Shown: positions 42,705 to 51,502 of the stretch, in pieces
Numbering within the stretch: position 1 is the first letter of the stretch
How the letters are laid out: each line of letters opens with the position of its first letter
Assembly (NCBI GenBank): GCA_046351215.1
Contig: JAXLYX010000008.1
Location: 186,001-250,000 of the forward strand
Length of the DNA stretch: 64,000 bases
Direction: 5' to 3'
From: JAXLYX01 sp046351215
GTDB taxonomy: Bacteria > Myxococcota_A > Polyangia > Polyangiales > Houyiibacteriaceae
The notes under the pieces: generated by a model
Seen by the model: only the letters and a program-made list of their open reading frames with translations
The model's database searches: none
Told to the model about the DNA's origin: nothing
Made by a program: the position numbers and the translations under genes

Positions 42705-42801
42705 GACACGTCCTCCCGTCCCGTCTCCGGGTCGGGGCACGCGACGCCGCGCCCCGGATCCGGATCGAACGCTCGAGCGGCCTCACCGACCATCACCGAC
42801 C

Positions 42802-42830
42802 TCGGCCAACCGTTGGCCGACGTCGGCCAA
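42802..42830. promoter_or_regulatory. 19-bp palindrome plus third half-site before NAD synthetase
   Basis: TCGGCCAAC (42802-42810), one central C, and GTTGGCCGA (42812-42820) form a perfect palindrome; TCGGCCAA repeats at 42823-42830. It lies in the 183-base gap between the divergent AraC gene and nadE. This is a strong candidate operator for either gene. Confidence 0.55.
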
Positions 42831-42887
42831 GGACTGACCGTCCCGGCCTCGCTCGACAGGGAGCCTCGGGCTCGGCATCCTCCGACC

Positions 42888-44915
42888 ATGCGAGGATTCG
42901 CACGCATCGCCTGCGCCGTTCCGGTCTGCCGTGTCGCCGACGTGGAGGCCAACACCTCGCACGTCCTCGCCCTCTCCGAGCGGGCCGAGCGCGAAGGGGC
43001 CGCCGTCGTCGTCTTCCCGGAGCTCGCGCTCTCCGGGTACACGGCGCGTGACCTCTTCCTCGATCGTCATCTCCAGACGGAATGCCTCGAGGGCCTCGAC
43101 CGCATCGTCCGCCATTCCGAGGGACGGAAGGCGCTCGTGCTGGTCGGCCTCCCGCTCCGGCTCCCCGGCGAAGGAAGGCTCTTCAACGTCGTCGCCGCCG
43201 TCTCCTCCGGGAAGCTGCTCGGCCTCGTCCCGAAGAGCTACCTGCCCACCTACGGCGAGTTCGAGGAAGCGCGCTGGTTCCAGGCGGGCGCACGCGAGCG
43301 TGCCGGCCGGCTCGTGCGGGTGCTCGGCGAAGACGTTCCCTTCGGCACCGACCAGCTCTTCGCCTCCGCGCACGACCCCGATCTCGTCGTCGGCGTCGAG
43401 ATCTGCGAGGACCTCTGGGTGCCGGTGCAGCCGGGCGCGCTCGCGGCCCTCGCGGGCGCGACCGTGATCTGCAATCCCTCGGCCTCGAACTTCGTGCTCG
43501 GCAAGGCCGAGGTCCGGCGGCTGCACGCGCGCTCGCTCTCGGCGCGCGCGGCGGCGGCGTACGCCTACGTCGCGGCCGGTCCGGGCGAGTCCTCGACCGA
43601 TCTCGCCTTCGATGCCGATGCCTTCGTCTGCGAGGACGGAGAGGTCGTCGCCGAGTCCCCGCGCTTCGTCCGCGACGATCGTCTCCTCCTGCACGACGTG
43701 GACGTCGAGGCCCTCGTCCGTCAGCGCGCCCGCACCGGCACCTTCGGGGACTCGGCCCAGGTGCACGCGCGTCCGGTCCGCACGTCCCTCTTCGCGGCCT
43801 CGACCCGCGTGGCGGCTCCGCTCCGTCGGAAGGTCGAGCGGCATCCCCTCGTCCCCCACGAGCCGAGCACGCTCGCGCGTCGCTGCTGGGAGGTCTTCGA
43901 GATCCAGACGAACGCGCTGGCGACGCGCCTCGCGTCGATCGGCAACCCGCGCCCCGTCCTCGGCGTGTCGGGCGGGCTCGATTCGACGCACGCGGCCCTC
44001 GTCTGCGCCGGCGCCCTCGACCTCCTCGGCCGCCCTCGCTCGGAGCTCCTCTGCATCACCATGCCCGGGTTCGGCACCACGGCCGCGACGAAGGGCAACG
44101 CGGAGCGGCTCGTCGAGAGCCTGGGCGCCGAGCTCCGCACGATCGACGTCGGCGAGGCCTCGCGGCTCGTGCTCGAGCTCGTCGGCCACGAGGCCGCCGA
44201 GGGCGCGAAGGACGTCGCGGCGCTGATCGAGAAGCTCCGCGCGAACCGAGCCCTCGGCGACGTCGCGCTCGAGAACGTCCAGGCGCGCCTCCGGACGCTC
44301 GTCCTGATGACGATCGCGAACGCCGAGCGGGGTCTCGTGATCGGCACGGGCGACCTCTCGGAGAAGGCGCTCGGCTGGTCGACGTACGCGGGCGATCACA
44401 TCTCGATGTACGACGTGAACGCCGGCGTCCCGAAGACGCTGATCCAATCCGTGATCCGCTGGGTCGCGAACGAGCGCACGCCGACCTGGTCCTCCGGCGA
44501 TCCCGCCGCGCTCCGCGAGACGCTCTTCGCGATCCTCGAGACGCCGATCTCGCCCGAGCTCCTGCCGGCCGACGCGGACGGCTCGATCGCCCAGCTCACC
44601 GAGAGCACGCTCGGCCCCTACGAGGTGCACGACTTCTTCCTCTTCCACTTCGTCGGGAAGGGGGCGCGGCCCACACGCATCCTCGAGCTCGCCGAGCTCG
44701 CCTTCGAGGGGAGCTACGATCGCGCCACGCTGCAGAAGCACCTCGCGACGTTCCTCCGGCGCTTCTTCCACAACCAGTTCAAGCGCTCCTGCACCGCCGA
44801 CGCGCCGAAGGTCCTCGGGCTCGCGCTCTCGCCGCGCGGCGATTGGCGCATGCCCTCCGACGCCGAGGTCCGCGCCTACCTGGCCGAGATCGAGGCCTAT
44901 CCGCCGGAGCGCTGA
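42888..44915 (+). CDS. nadE: Glutamine-dependent NAD+ synthetase
   Basis: 675 residues, two domains. The N-terminal nitrilase-type glutaminase has the triad Glu45 (FPELALSG), Lys115 (VPKSYLPTYGEFEE) and Cys173 (GVEICEDLW). The C-terminal synthetase has the P-loop SGGLDS at 361-366 and GTGDLSEKALGW...YDVNAGVPKTL. It amidates nicotinic acid adenine dinucleotide with ammonia channelled from glutamine. Start ATG 42888 matches the family N-terminus. It is followed 2 bases later by the CblC-like gene. Confidence 0.97.
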   Translation: MRGFARIACAVPVCRVADVEANTSHVLALSERAEREGAAVVVFPELALSGYTARDLFLDRHLQTECLEGLDRIVRHSEGRKALVLVGLPLRLPGEGRLFNVVAAVSSGKLLGLVPKSYLPTYGEFEEARWFQAGARERAGRLVRVLGEDVPFGTDQLFASAHDPDLVVGVEICEDLWVPVQPGALAALAGATVICNPSASNFVLGKAEVRRLHARSLSARAAAAYAYVAAGPGESSTDLAFDADAFVCEDGEVVAESPRFVRDDRLLLHDVDVEALVRQRARTGTFGDSAQVHARPVRTSLFAASTRVAAPLRRKVERHPLVPHEPSTLARRCWEVFEIQTNALATRLASIGNPRPVLGVSGGLDSTHAALVCAGALDLLGRPRSELLCITMPGFGTTAATKGNAERLVESLGAELRTIDVGEASRLVLELVGHEAAEGAKDVAALIEKLRANRALGDVALENVQARLRTLVLMTIANAERGLVIGTGDLSEKALGWSTYAGDHISMYDVNAGVPKTLIQSVIRWVANERTPTWSSGDPAALRETLFAILETPISPELLPADADGSIAQLTESTLGPYEVHDFFLFHFVGKGARPTRILELAELAFEGSYDRATLQKHLATFLRRFFHNQFKRSCTADAPKVLGLALSPRGDWRMPSDAEVRAYLAEIEAYPPER

Positions 44916-44917
44916 CG

Positions 44918-45673
44918 ATGGCCGGGCTCGAGCCCTCGCACGGAGCGGCCGTGGAGTCGCGCGTCGCCGCGTTCGCCGAGGCGCTCGCCCGCGCCGGCTT
45001 CGACTTCGTCGCGCCGTTCGTCGCGCACGCGTCCGGACACCCCGAGGCGATCGCTTCGCTCGAGACCTTCGGTCGCGCCTCGGCGCTCGGCCTCGTCGTC
45101 GGGAACTCGAAGGCGCTCCATCCGATCTTCTTCGGCGTCCTTTCTCGCGAGCCCTCGCTGCGGGCCTCGGCCGATCCGCTCGATGCCTACGCCGAGCGCG
45201 AGCTCGGGCGTGCCGCGGCCTCGACGTTCGGCGCCGTGCGCCATGCGCTCCGCTTCGCGCACGACGGCACGTCCGGCTTCCTGCCGATCCAACGGATCGC
45301 CGTCGCCACCGGCCGTGTCTGGCTCGGCGAGAGCGGTCTCGTCGTCCATCCGACGTTCGGACCGTGGCTCGGCCTCCGGGCCGTGATCACGGTCGACGCC
45401 GCGCCGCTCGCGCTCGCGCCCCGGGTCGTCCCCGCGTGCGTCTGCGCCTCGCATTGCGCGCCGCGCCGTCGGGCGCTCGACGCCCTGCTGCGCGAGGCCG
45501 ACGCCGCTCTGCTCGCGGACCGTCACCGGGACTTCCTCGCGATGCGCGACGCGTGTCCCGTGGGCCGCGACCATCGCTACGACGAGGACGCGATCGCCTA
45601 CCACTACACGAAGGATCGCGCGGCGCTCGAGCGAGCGATCGCGCGGCACGCGTCCCTGGGTAGGGAAAGGTAG
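44918..45673 (+). CDS. CblC/MMACHC-like cobalamin-processing protein
   Basis: 251 residues. LVVGNSKALHPIF near residue 45, DPLDAYAERELGRAA, and LVVHPTFGPWLGLRAVITVD near residue 140 follow the order of MMACHC (CblC), a flavin-reductase-fold protein that removes the upper ligand of cobalamins. A C-terminal Cys-rich part (ACVCASHCAPRRR) follows. An epoxyqueuosine-reductase-like or ferredoxin-like role is an alternative because of the Cys cluster. It begins 2 bases after nadE stops, so the two are one operon. Confidence 0.72.
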   Translation: MAGLEPSHGAAVESRVAAFAEALARAGFDFVAPFVAHASGHPEAIASLETFGRASALGLVVGNSKALHPIFFGVLSREPSLRASADPLDAYAERELGRAAASTFGAVRHALRFAHDGTSGFLPIQRIAVATGRVWLGESGLVVHPTFGPWLGLRAVITVDAAPLALAPRVVPACVCASHCAPRRRALDALLREADAALLADRHRDFLAMRDACPVGRDHRYDEDAIAYHYTKDRAALERAIARHASLGRER

Positions 45674-45719
45674 TCGCTTCGGGCTTGCGCGCGGGCCGAT
45701 CCCGTACGAAACGTAGCCC

Positions 45720-46355
45720 ATGAAGCACTTCCACTACGCAAGCGTCGCTTCGATCGCGCTCGTCCTCCTCGCGTCGGCCCCGGCCGAAGCGCAGCGTCGG
45801 GGAGGCGGCCGCACGGTCGACGGACCCCGCATCGTGCTCTTCACCGGCGTCGACTTCGCCGGAAAGCTCGGTCAGACGACGATCGCCCCGGATGGCACGA
45901 AGACGACGAACACGGCGGGTCTCGCCGGCAGCCCGCTCGTCGGCTTCCGCTTCTCGGGCACCATCTCGCGCATCTTCCTGCTCGGCACGCAGTTCCGCTC
46001 CACGTGGTGGCGCGTCGACGATCCGAACGTCGCGCGGAACGCCGTGCTCGACTTCTCGCTCGTGCCCGAGCTCCGCATCCCCGTGCGCAATCGCGGGCGC
46101 GTCGCCGTCGAGCCCCACCTGGCCCTGCCCGTCGGCTTCACCCTGAACGTGTGGAAGAACGGGAACGACTCCGATCCCGGCTTCCACGTCGGCGTCATGC
46201 CGGGTCTGTCGATCATCTCGCGTCGCGGCTTCGGCGCGCTCGTCGAGCTCGGCTTCATGCACCACTCGTTCTACGCGCAGTCCGCCGGCGGCACGGACTT
46301 CCGGAGGCGCCTCGACCAGGGCTCGTTCCAGGCCGGCTTCCTCTACGCGTTCTGA
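45720..46355 (+). CDS. Outer-membrane beta-barrel protein
   Basis: 211 residues. Signal peptide (SIALVLLASAPAEA), then alternating amphipathic strands (RIVLFTGVDFAGKL; PLVGFRFSG; LLGTQFRSTWW; ALPVGFTLNV; GALVELGFMHHSFY) and a terminal aromatic (FLYAF) as in BAM-targeted barrels. About eight strands fit. No substrate or partner is evident. Confidence 0.82.
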   Translation: MKHFHYASVASIALVLLASAPAEAQRRGGGRTVDGPRIVLFTGVDFAGKLGQTTIAPDGTKTTNTAGLAGSPLVGFRFSGTISRIFLLGTQFRSTWWRVDDPNVARNAVLDFSLVPELRIPVRNRGRVAVEPHLALPVGFTLNVWKNGNDSDPGFHVGVMPGLSIISRRGFGALVELGFMHHSFYAQSAGGTDFRRRLDQGSFQAGFLYAF

Positions 46356-46376
46356 GGCGCTGCCGCGGACGCGCGT

Positions 46377-46404
46377 GCACGCGTCGTCGGGCGACGACGC
46401 GTGC
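46377..46404. terminator. 13-bp perfect hairpin between convergent genes
   Basis: GCACGCGTCGTCG (46377-46389) pairs perfectly with CGACGACGCGTGC (46392-46404) around GG. It lies between the stops of the beta-barrel gene and the convergent marR gene, so it is likely a bidirectional terminator. Confidence 0.65.
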
Positions 46405-46439
46405 GATCCGATCTCGCGTGGAGCGGCGCCTCCGCCGGC

Positions 46440-46901
46440 TCACTTCGCGTCGACGAGGGCCTTGGCCAGCTCTTCGAGGAGCGCCTGGGCCTTCGCGACT
46501 TCCGCCGCGCTGTAGCGGGAGAGGACCTTCTTCACGACGGCCTCCACCGTGCCGGCGCGCGGCTGATCCATCTTCTTGCCCGCGGGCGTGAGGATGAGAT
46601 GGCTCCGGCGCCCGTCGTTCGAGTCGGCCTTCCGCTTGAGGAGGCCCTTCTCTTCGAGGCGGCGGACGATTCCGGTCACGGTGCTCGGATGCACCGAGAG
46701 CAGCTCGGCGAGCTCGGACGCGCTCGTGCCGGGGAAGCGGCCGAGGATCCGGATCGCGAGGCGCTGCGGGCCCGTCACGCCGAAATCGGCGAGCATGGCT
46801 TTCGAACGGGTCTCGAGGCCGTGGCTCAGGGCCCACAGGGCCTGCATGAACTCGAGCGTGTTGCCGAGCTTGCTCAGGTCGGGAGATTCGGTCTGGGACA
46901 T
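46440..46901 (-). CDS. MarR-family regulator
   Basis: 153 residues. Winged helix at about 45-110: PGTSASELAELLSVHPSTVTGIVRRLEEKGLL, then the wing NDGRRSHLILT. Long flanking helices form the dimer interface. Start ATG 46901 gives a family-length protein; AAGGGGG lies 11 bases upstream. A palindromic repeat at 46970-46985 in its upstream region may be its own operator. Confidence 0.93.
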   Translation of the reverse strand: MSQTESPDLSKLGNTLEFMQALWALSHGLETRSKAMLADFGVTGPQRLAIRILGRFPGTSASELAELLSVHPSTVTGIVRRLEEKGLLKRKADSNDGRRSHLILTPAGKKMDQPRAGTVEAVVKKVLSRYSAAEVAKAQALLEELAKALVDAK

Positions 46902-46969
46902 GAAGTGGTGGCCCCCTTCGGAGAGGGTCGTGAGAGTCGTTCGTCGCCCCGCCCCCATCGGGCGGGCCC

Positions 46970-46985
46970 GCACCCCTCGGGGTGC
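46970..46985. promoter_or_regulatory. Inverted repeat GCACCCC-TC-GGGGTGC upstream of marR
   Basis: Perfect 7-bp arms with a 2-base centre, 68 bases before the MarR start, in the 256-base gap shared with the divergent zinc-ribbon gene. Spacing and symmetry fit a MarR dimer site. It could equally be a GC-rich hairpin without function. Confidence 0.4.
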
Positions 46986-47157
46986 TTACGGCCTAGCCGA
47001 TTCGGGCCAGCGATGAGTTGCACCCCTCCCGGACAAAGACAAGCCCGATACCGGCCAATGTGCCTCGCGGACCCCCGGATTCGCGGCCTCGCCGTCGTCG
47101 TCCGCTCTCGCTCGCGCCGGGAAGGTCCGCGGATTCGTTCTGGTATCCTCCGACACC

Positions 47158-48525
47158 ATGGCCAGCCTGACCCAGGCGCGCTGCCCCAAGTGCGGCGCCG
47201 AAGTTCCCCTCTCTCCCGGCGCGGACCGCGGCACCTGCGGCTATTGCGGTACGGTGGCTTACGTTGCAGGGCATGGCCCCGTGATGCCGAATGCGGTTCC
47301 AGGCCTCCCCTCCCGCTCGGTGGCCCCGACCCTCGTGGCGGCGATCGCCGTCCTCGGCGTCGCCGTGCTCTGCGGCGGCGGCTTCTTCGTGATGATGCTC
47401 CGGAGCTCGCCGACCCCCGCGGCCCCTCCCGAGGTCGCGCGCCAAGTCGCGGCGCCGAAACCCGAAGAGGAAGAGCCCGCCGCCGCCGCACCCGTGCCGG
47501 CGGAGCCGGCTCCGGCCGAGCCCGCGACCACGACGATCGACTCGCAGATCTTCCTCTCGGACGTCGACGGGGACGGACATCCGGAGATCGTCGCGACGAT
47601 CGAGAGCCGGGCGTCCGACGAGAGCACGACCCACTACGCCGTCTTCGATCGCGCGACCGGCGCGGAACGAGCGCGCACGCCCGCCATCGAGGACCTCCAC
47701 CGCAAGGTCGCGGGCGTGATCGGCGCCCGCCTGCTCCTCGCCTCCGACACCGGCGAGCTCGTGGCCTACGATCTCGTGACCGGCGCGAAGCAGTGGACGA
47801 CGGGGCTCGGCGAGCAGGTCTCCGCGATCTGCCAGCCCTCGGAGCCCGGCTTCGCCCACGTCGAGACCGACGCCGAGCGACGCCTCGCCGTCGATCTCAC
47901 GACCGGCCGCCAGACCGAGACCTCGAAGCCGTGCGGACGTCTCGTCGCGTCGGGCCGGGGCATGCACGATCCGCGCGACCGCGTCGATCACTCCGCGCCG
48001 ATCGGGGTCGAGGGGATCCTCTGCGGTGGGGTCCGGGTCATGGGCAGCGAGAACTACTCCGTGCCGGACGCGTGCCGTGCGCGTGGGCACGTCGACACCG
48101 ATCGACTCGACGGCATGGTCGGTCATCGTCTCTGGAAGGTGGGAGGCGCGACCCTCGTCTTCGGCGTGCGGACGCCCGGCGCCTACGTGCCGATGGTCGG
48201 CCGCGTCGATCGCGGAAGGCTCGCGTGGAAGAGCGAGGTCCCCCTCGGCAATCCGCTCGAGGCCGAGACGGGCGGTCCCCGCCACGTCGCGATCGCGGGC
48301 GATCGGGTCGTGATCGCCTACGAGACCGGGCGCGATCGCGCGTCGTTCGTGACGGCCTTCGCGATCGCCGACGGGACGCGTGCGTGGACGGTGCCGATGC
48401 CCGGTCGGCTCGGCAGTCTCCTCGCCACCGACGACGGCGTGGTGGTCCAGGCGGCCGGCGAGCTGCTCGTCCTCGATCCGGCGAGCGGAGCGACGAGGGC
48501 GAGGGCGGGCGCTCCTCGGGAATGA
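47158..48525 (+). CDS. Zinc-ribbon, single-TM protein with PQQ-like beta-propeller
   Basis: 455 residues. Zinc ribbon C9-x2-C12...C27-x2-C30, one membrane helix (about 57-80), an Ala/Pro/Glu linker, then a propeller of repeats such as FLSDVDGDGHPEIVATIE, GARLLLASDTGELVAYDLVTGAKQW and DGVVVQAAGELLVLDPASGATRA (PQQ/WD-like blades plus one FG-GAP loop). No enzyme site seen; it may be a sensor or scaffold. Its stop codon lies inside a hairpin shared with the convergent desaturase gene. Confidence 0.85.
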   Translation: MASLTQARCPKCGAEVPLSPGADRGTCGYCGTVAYVAGHGPVMPNAVPGLPSRSVAPTLVAAIAVLGVAVLCGGGFFVMMLRSSPTPAAPPEVARQVAAPKPEEEEPAAAAPVPAEPAPAEPATTTIDSQIFLSDVDGDGHPEIVATIESRASDESTTHYAVFDRATGAERARTPAIEDLHRKVAGVIGARLLLASDTGELVAYDLVTGAKQWTTGLGEQVSAICQPSEPGFAHVETDAERRLAVDLTTGRQTETSKPCGRLVASGRGMHDPRDRVDHSAPIGVEGILCGGVRVMGSENYSVPDACRARGHVDTDRLDGMVGHRLWKVGGATLVFGVRTPGAYVPMVGRVDRGRLAWKSEVPLGNPLEAETGGPRHVAIAGDRVVIAYETGRDRASFVTAFAIADGTRAWTVPMPGRLGSLLATDDGVVVQAAGELLVLDPASGATRARAGAPRE

Positions 48526-48548
48526 GCCCCCGCGCGGCGGCTCATTCC
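48519..48548. terminator. Hairpin containing both stop codons of convergent genes
   Basis: GGAATGAGCC (48519-48528) pairs with GGCTCATTCC (48539-48548), plus one inner C-G pair, over a 10-base spacer. The TGA of the plus gene and the stop of the minus gene are both within the arms, so one symmetrical sequence ends both frames and can form a terminator in both directions. Confidence 0.65.
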
Positions 48549-49321
48549 GCGGCCGCGAGCGGTCGCGTCTCGGCGAGCGGCCTCGGGAGCAGGAAGCGTT
48601 CGGGCTGGTCGAGCGGGCTCTTGTAGGTGCCCGCCCAGCGATCCCAGAACGAGAAGAACTGCCCGTAGTTGTACTTGTTGTAGTGGTGGTGGATCGTGTG
48701 GTGTCCGGTGTAGAGCAGGCCGCTCCACCGCACGAGCGAGACGCGATCGTGGATCGCGACGGCCCAGACCGTGACGAAGGTGAGCATCGTCAGGTACACG
48801 CCGACGTGCACGGGCAGGAAGAGCGCGCAGAGGTGGTGCGGCAGGGCCTGCAGGAACGAGTCGAGCGGGTTGAACGCGACGCCGGCGAAGGGCGTGGGCT
48901 TGCGGAACTCGTGGTGCTTCAGGTGGATCCACTTGTAGAGCACCGGATGGTGCAGCGCGCGGTGCGTCCAGTAGACCAGCGTCTCGGTCACGAAGAGATA
49001 GACCGCGACGCTGAAGACGAAGTAGCCGAGGCCGCGCTCGTCGAGGTCGTAGTAGACCGACGAGCGTCCCGTCACGATCGCGTGGTGGATCGGCGCCGTC
49101 AGCACGGCGTTGCCCACGACGGAGACGAGGCCCCAGGTGATCGCCTTCTTCAGCTCCGCCGGATTCGCGACGTAGTCCGGCAGGAAGCGATCCTTCTTCC
49201 AGACGAAGAAGGTCGCGTAGCCGAGGGAGGCGAGCGAGAGGTAGAGGAGACTGCCGCCCACGGCGAGGACGAGGAAGATCCCGAGGGGCGAGGCGAGGAA
49301 GGGGTGATCGAGCATCGGCAT
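48542..49321 (-). CDS. Sterol C5-desaturase (ERG3/SC5D)-like protein
   Basis: 259 residues. Di-iron His clusters HRALH (120-124), HLKHH (133-137) and HHTIHHH (207-213). Around them KPTPFAGVAFNPLDSFLQALPHH and YNYGQFFSFWDRWAGTYKSP follow the ERG3/SC5D pattern (PTPFA...HP.D...Q.LP.H; NYGQ.F..WDR..GT) much more closely than the two desaturase-like proteins at 1749-3268. Membrane helices at 12-40, 60-80, 98-118 and 165-190. In eukaryotes this enzyme makes the C5-C6 double bond of sterols. The substrate here is inferred. Confidence 0.93.
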   Translation of the reverse strand: MPMLDHPFLASPLGIFLVLAVGGSLLYLSLASLGYATFFVWKKDRFLPDYVANPAELKKAITWGLVSVVGNAVLTAPIHHAIVTGRSSVYYDLDERGLGYFVFSVAVYLFVTETLVYWTHRALHHPVLYKWIHLKHHEFRKPTPFAGVAFNPLDSFLQALPHHLCALFLPVHVGVYLTMLTFVTVWAVAIHDRVSLVRWSGLLYTGHHTIHHHYNKYNYGQFFSFWDRWAGTYKSPLDQPERFLLPRPLAETRPLAAAE

Positions 49322-49449
49322 CCGCTTCGGTGGGAGGGGAGCGGGGCCAACTCACCATCCGGTCGCGGCACGGGCAACCGGTGGCGGCCGTGGCGGCCGA
49401 ATCGGCGCCCGAGCCGTCGATCGCAGCGGGGGAGCCGTTTCCCGAACGC

Positions 49450-50772
49450 TCAGCCGGGCAGGACGGAGCCCGCCCCGAAACCCGTGCCGACGGTGGGTCG
49501 GGGCGTCGGCGTCGGCGGTGTCGGCGGGGTCGGTGCGGCCGCCTTCTCGCGGTCCGCCCGAGCGCTCCACTGCATCAGCAGGAAGAGCGTGAGGATGGCG
49601 AGCACCGTCACCGTGAGCCCGGTGAAGCCCTCGGCGAAGTGCGCGAGCGCGAAGCCGACGAGGTAGACGAGCTGCGCGAGCGCGGCCTCGACGAAGGCGA
49701 AGCGCGACGAGACGAGGACGCGGAGGTACGTGACCACGAGGAACACGCTCGTGAGGCTCGCGAGGGCGAACGCGGGCGCGATCTCGAGGTGATCGGCCGT
49801 GTACGCGAAGAGGAGGTGGAACGCGAAGAACGCCGCCGCGAGGAACGCGAAGTGCAGGGGATGGAGCACGAAGCCGCGCTTGCGCGCCAGGACCTCGAGC
49901 ACGAGGAAGAAGAAGAGGAGCGAGATCGGGGCCGAGAACGAGAGCGAGGACGCGAGCTCGCCCGGCTGGATCGGCGTCGGCATGACGAGGGCCATCGGAC
50001 GTCCCGTGACGACGTGGCGGAACGACCAGACGAGATCCTCGCCCCGGCCCGTGGACGTACGGCGCGTCGGCGAGAGGCTCTCGGGCTCGAAGTCGACGTC
50101 GTGGAAGTCGGTGTGGAAGACGAGGTGGAAGTCGCGCAGGCTCGTCACGACGTCGGAGGGGACGTACGCGAAGCTGCCCATGCCACGGCTCGCGTAGGCG
50201 ACGCGGACCGTGATCCGCTGCCCGGGAGCCACGGGGATCTCGGCCGAGACCCGTCCATCGCTCGGGCTCCTCGCCTCGGGGCGATCCACGCCGTCGATCT
50301 GGAAGCGGAAGTCGTCGTAGAGACCGCGCGCGTCCGGGAACGCGAACGAGACGTGGAAGATCGAGGGCGTCGGCTGCTCGTGGACGTAGGTCCACGTTCC
50401 GTCGAAACGGACGTCGTAGAGATCGAACCAGACGAGGCCCTTCCGACGTCGGTCGAGGTGGAAGCGCGCGTCGACGCGCGTCGAGGCCGCGGGGACGGGC
50501 GTCTCGAGGCGCTCGTTCCTCCGCTCGCGCACGCGCTCCGTGCGTCCGTCGCGCTGGACCTCGCGCTCGACTTCGCGTTCCTCCCAGCGGACGAGCGCGA
50601 GGCTCGGCGCCCCCTGGCGCTGGGCCGAGCCGAAGAGCTCGGCGACGCGCGCGGTGCTCGACGACTGGCTCTCGCCGGCTCGGCCGCTGGTGGTGCCCCC
50701 GAGGACGAGCCAGGCGGCCCAGGTGGCGAGGAAGACGAGGACGACGAGGAGGGTGCGGGCGAAGGGATGCAT
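49450..50772 (-). CDS. CreD-like inner-membrane protein
   Basis: 440 residues. One N-terminal membrane helix, a large periplasmic beta-rich domain (about 50-275), then about six helices (FSAPISLLFFFLVLEVL onward) in the CreD order, and a Pro/Thr-rich cytoplasmic tail. Differences from E. coli CreD are large, so the family call rests on topology and the C-terminal helices. Divergent from the DUF2721 gene. Confidence 0.65.
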   Translation of the reverse strand: MHPFARTLLVVLVFLATWAAWLVLGGTTSGRAGESQSSSTARVAELFGSAQRQGAPSLALVRWEEREVEREVQRDGRTERVRERRNERLETPVPAASTRVDARFHLDRRRKGLVWFDLYDVRFDGTWTYVHEQPTPSIFHVSFAFPDARGLYDDFRFQIDGVDRPEARSPSDGRVSAEIPVAPGQRITVRVAYASRGMGSFAYVPSDVVTSLRDFHLVFHTDFHDVDFEPESLSPTRRTSTGRGEDLVWSFRHVVTGRPMALVMPTPIQPGELASSLSFSAPISLLFFFLVLEVLARKRGFVLHPLHFAFLAAAFFAFHLLFAYTADHLEIAPAFALASLTSVFLVVTYLRVLVSSRFAFVEAALAQLVYLVGFALAHFAEGFTGLTVTVLAILTLFLLMQWSARADREKAAAPTPPTPPTPTPRPTVGTGFGAGSVLPG

Positions 50773-50931
50773 GGTCGCAGCGTCCCGCCGCGACGTGGCT
50801 CCCGCGGGGAACGCCCGAGGAGGTACGGAGGAGGAGTCGTGGCGGAATCGTGGCGGCCCTCGAACCCTCGTCGGGTGTGGGGGGGAGGGGCCGTGGATGC
50901 CCCTCGTGTCGGGATCGGTCATCCTCGCGCG

Positions 50932-51447
50932 ATGCCGAGCGTCCTCGATCTGCCGAACACCGTAGCCGAGACCCAGCACATCCTCGCGGCCGTCATCACC
51001 CCGGCCCTCTTGATCTCCGCCTGCGGCTCGATGCTCCTCTCGTCCTCGAACCGCTTCGGGCGTGTCGTCGACCGCGTGCGCGCCCTGCACGCGGAGCTCG
51101 ATCGCGATCGTCCCGAGCCCGACGAGCCGAGGTTCCGGCTGAGGAGGCGCGAGCTCCGCCACGAGGAGCTCGGCCGCCTCTCCCAGCGAGCGCTCCTCCT
51201 CCAGCGCGCGATGGCCCGCATCCATCTCGCGATCGGGCTCTTCGTGGGCACCGGCTTCGTCCTCGGCCTCGTGCAGCTCTTCGAGGGACGGTTGTCCTGG
51301 GTGCCCGTGCTGCTCGAGATGGGTGGAGCGATCTCGATGCTCGCGAGCAGCGTGGCCTTCGTCCGCGAGGCGCGGCTCGCCGGCATCTCGACCCAGAAGG
51401 AGCTCGAGCTCGTCGAAGCCGAAATGAGGGAACGGCGCGATTCCTGA
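50932..51447 (+). CDS. DUF2721 family membrane protein
   Basis: 171 residues. One helix at the start (HILAAVITPALLISACGSMLLSSSNRFGRVVDRVRAL is the DUF2721 hallmark, here PALLISACGSMLL), a charged Arg/Glu loop, then two helices (IHLAIGLFVGTGFVLGLV; MGGAISMLASSVAFV). Function of the family is unknown. Confidence 0.85.
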   Translation: MPSVLDLPNTVAETQHILAAVITPALLISACGSMLLSSSNRFGRVVDRVRALHAELDRDRPEPDEPRFRLRRRELRHEELGRLSQRALLLQRAMARIHLAIGLFVGTGFVLGLVQLFEGRLSWVPVLLEMGGAISMLASSVAFVREARLAGISTQKELELVEAEMRERRDS

Positions 51448-51502
51448 TGTCCACGCGCGGCGCCGTCGTCGCGACCGTCGCGACGCCTGACGCGCCGGCC
51501 CC

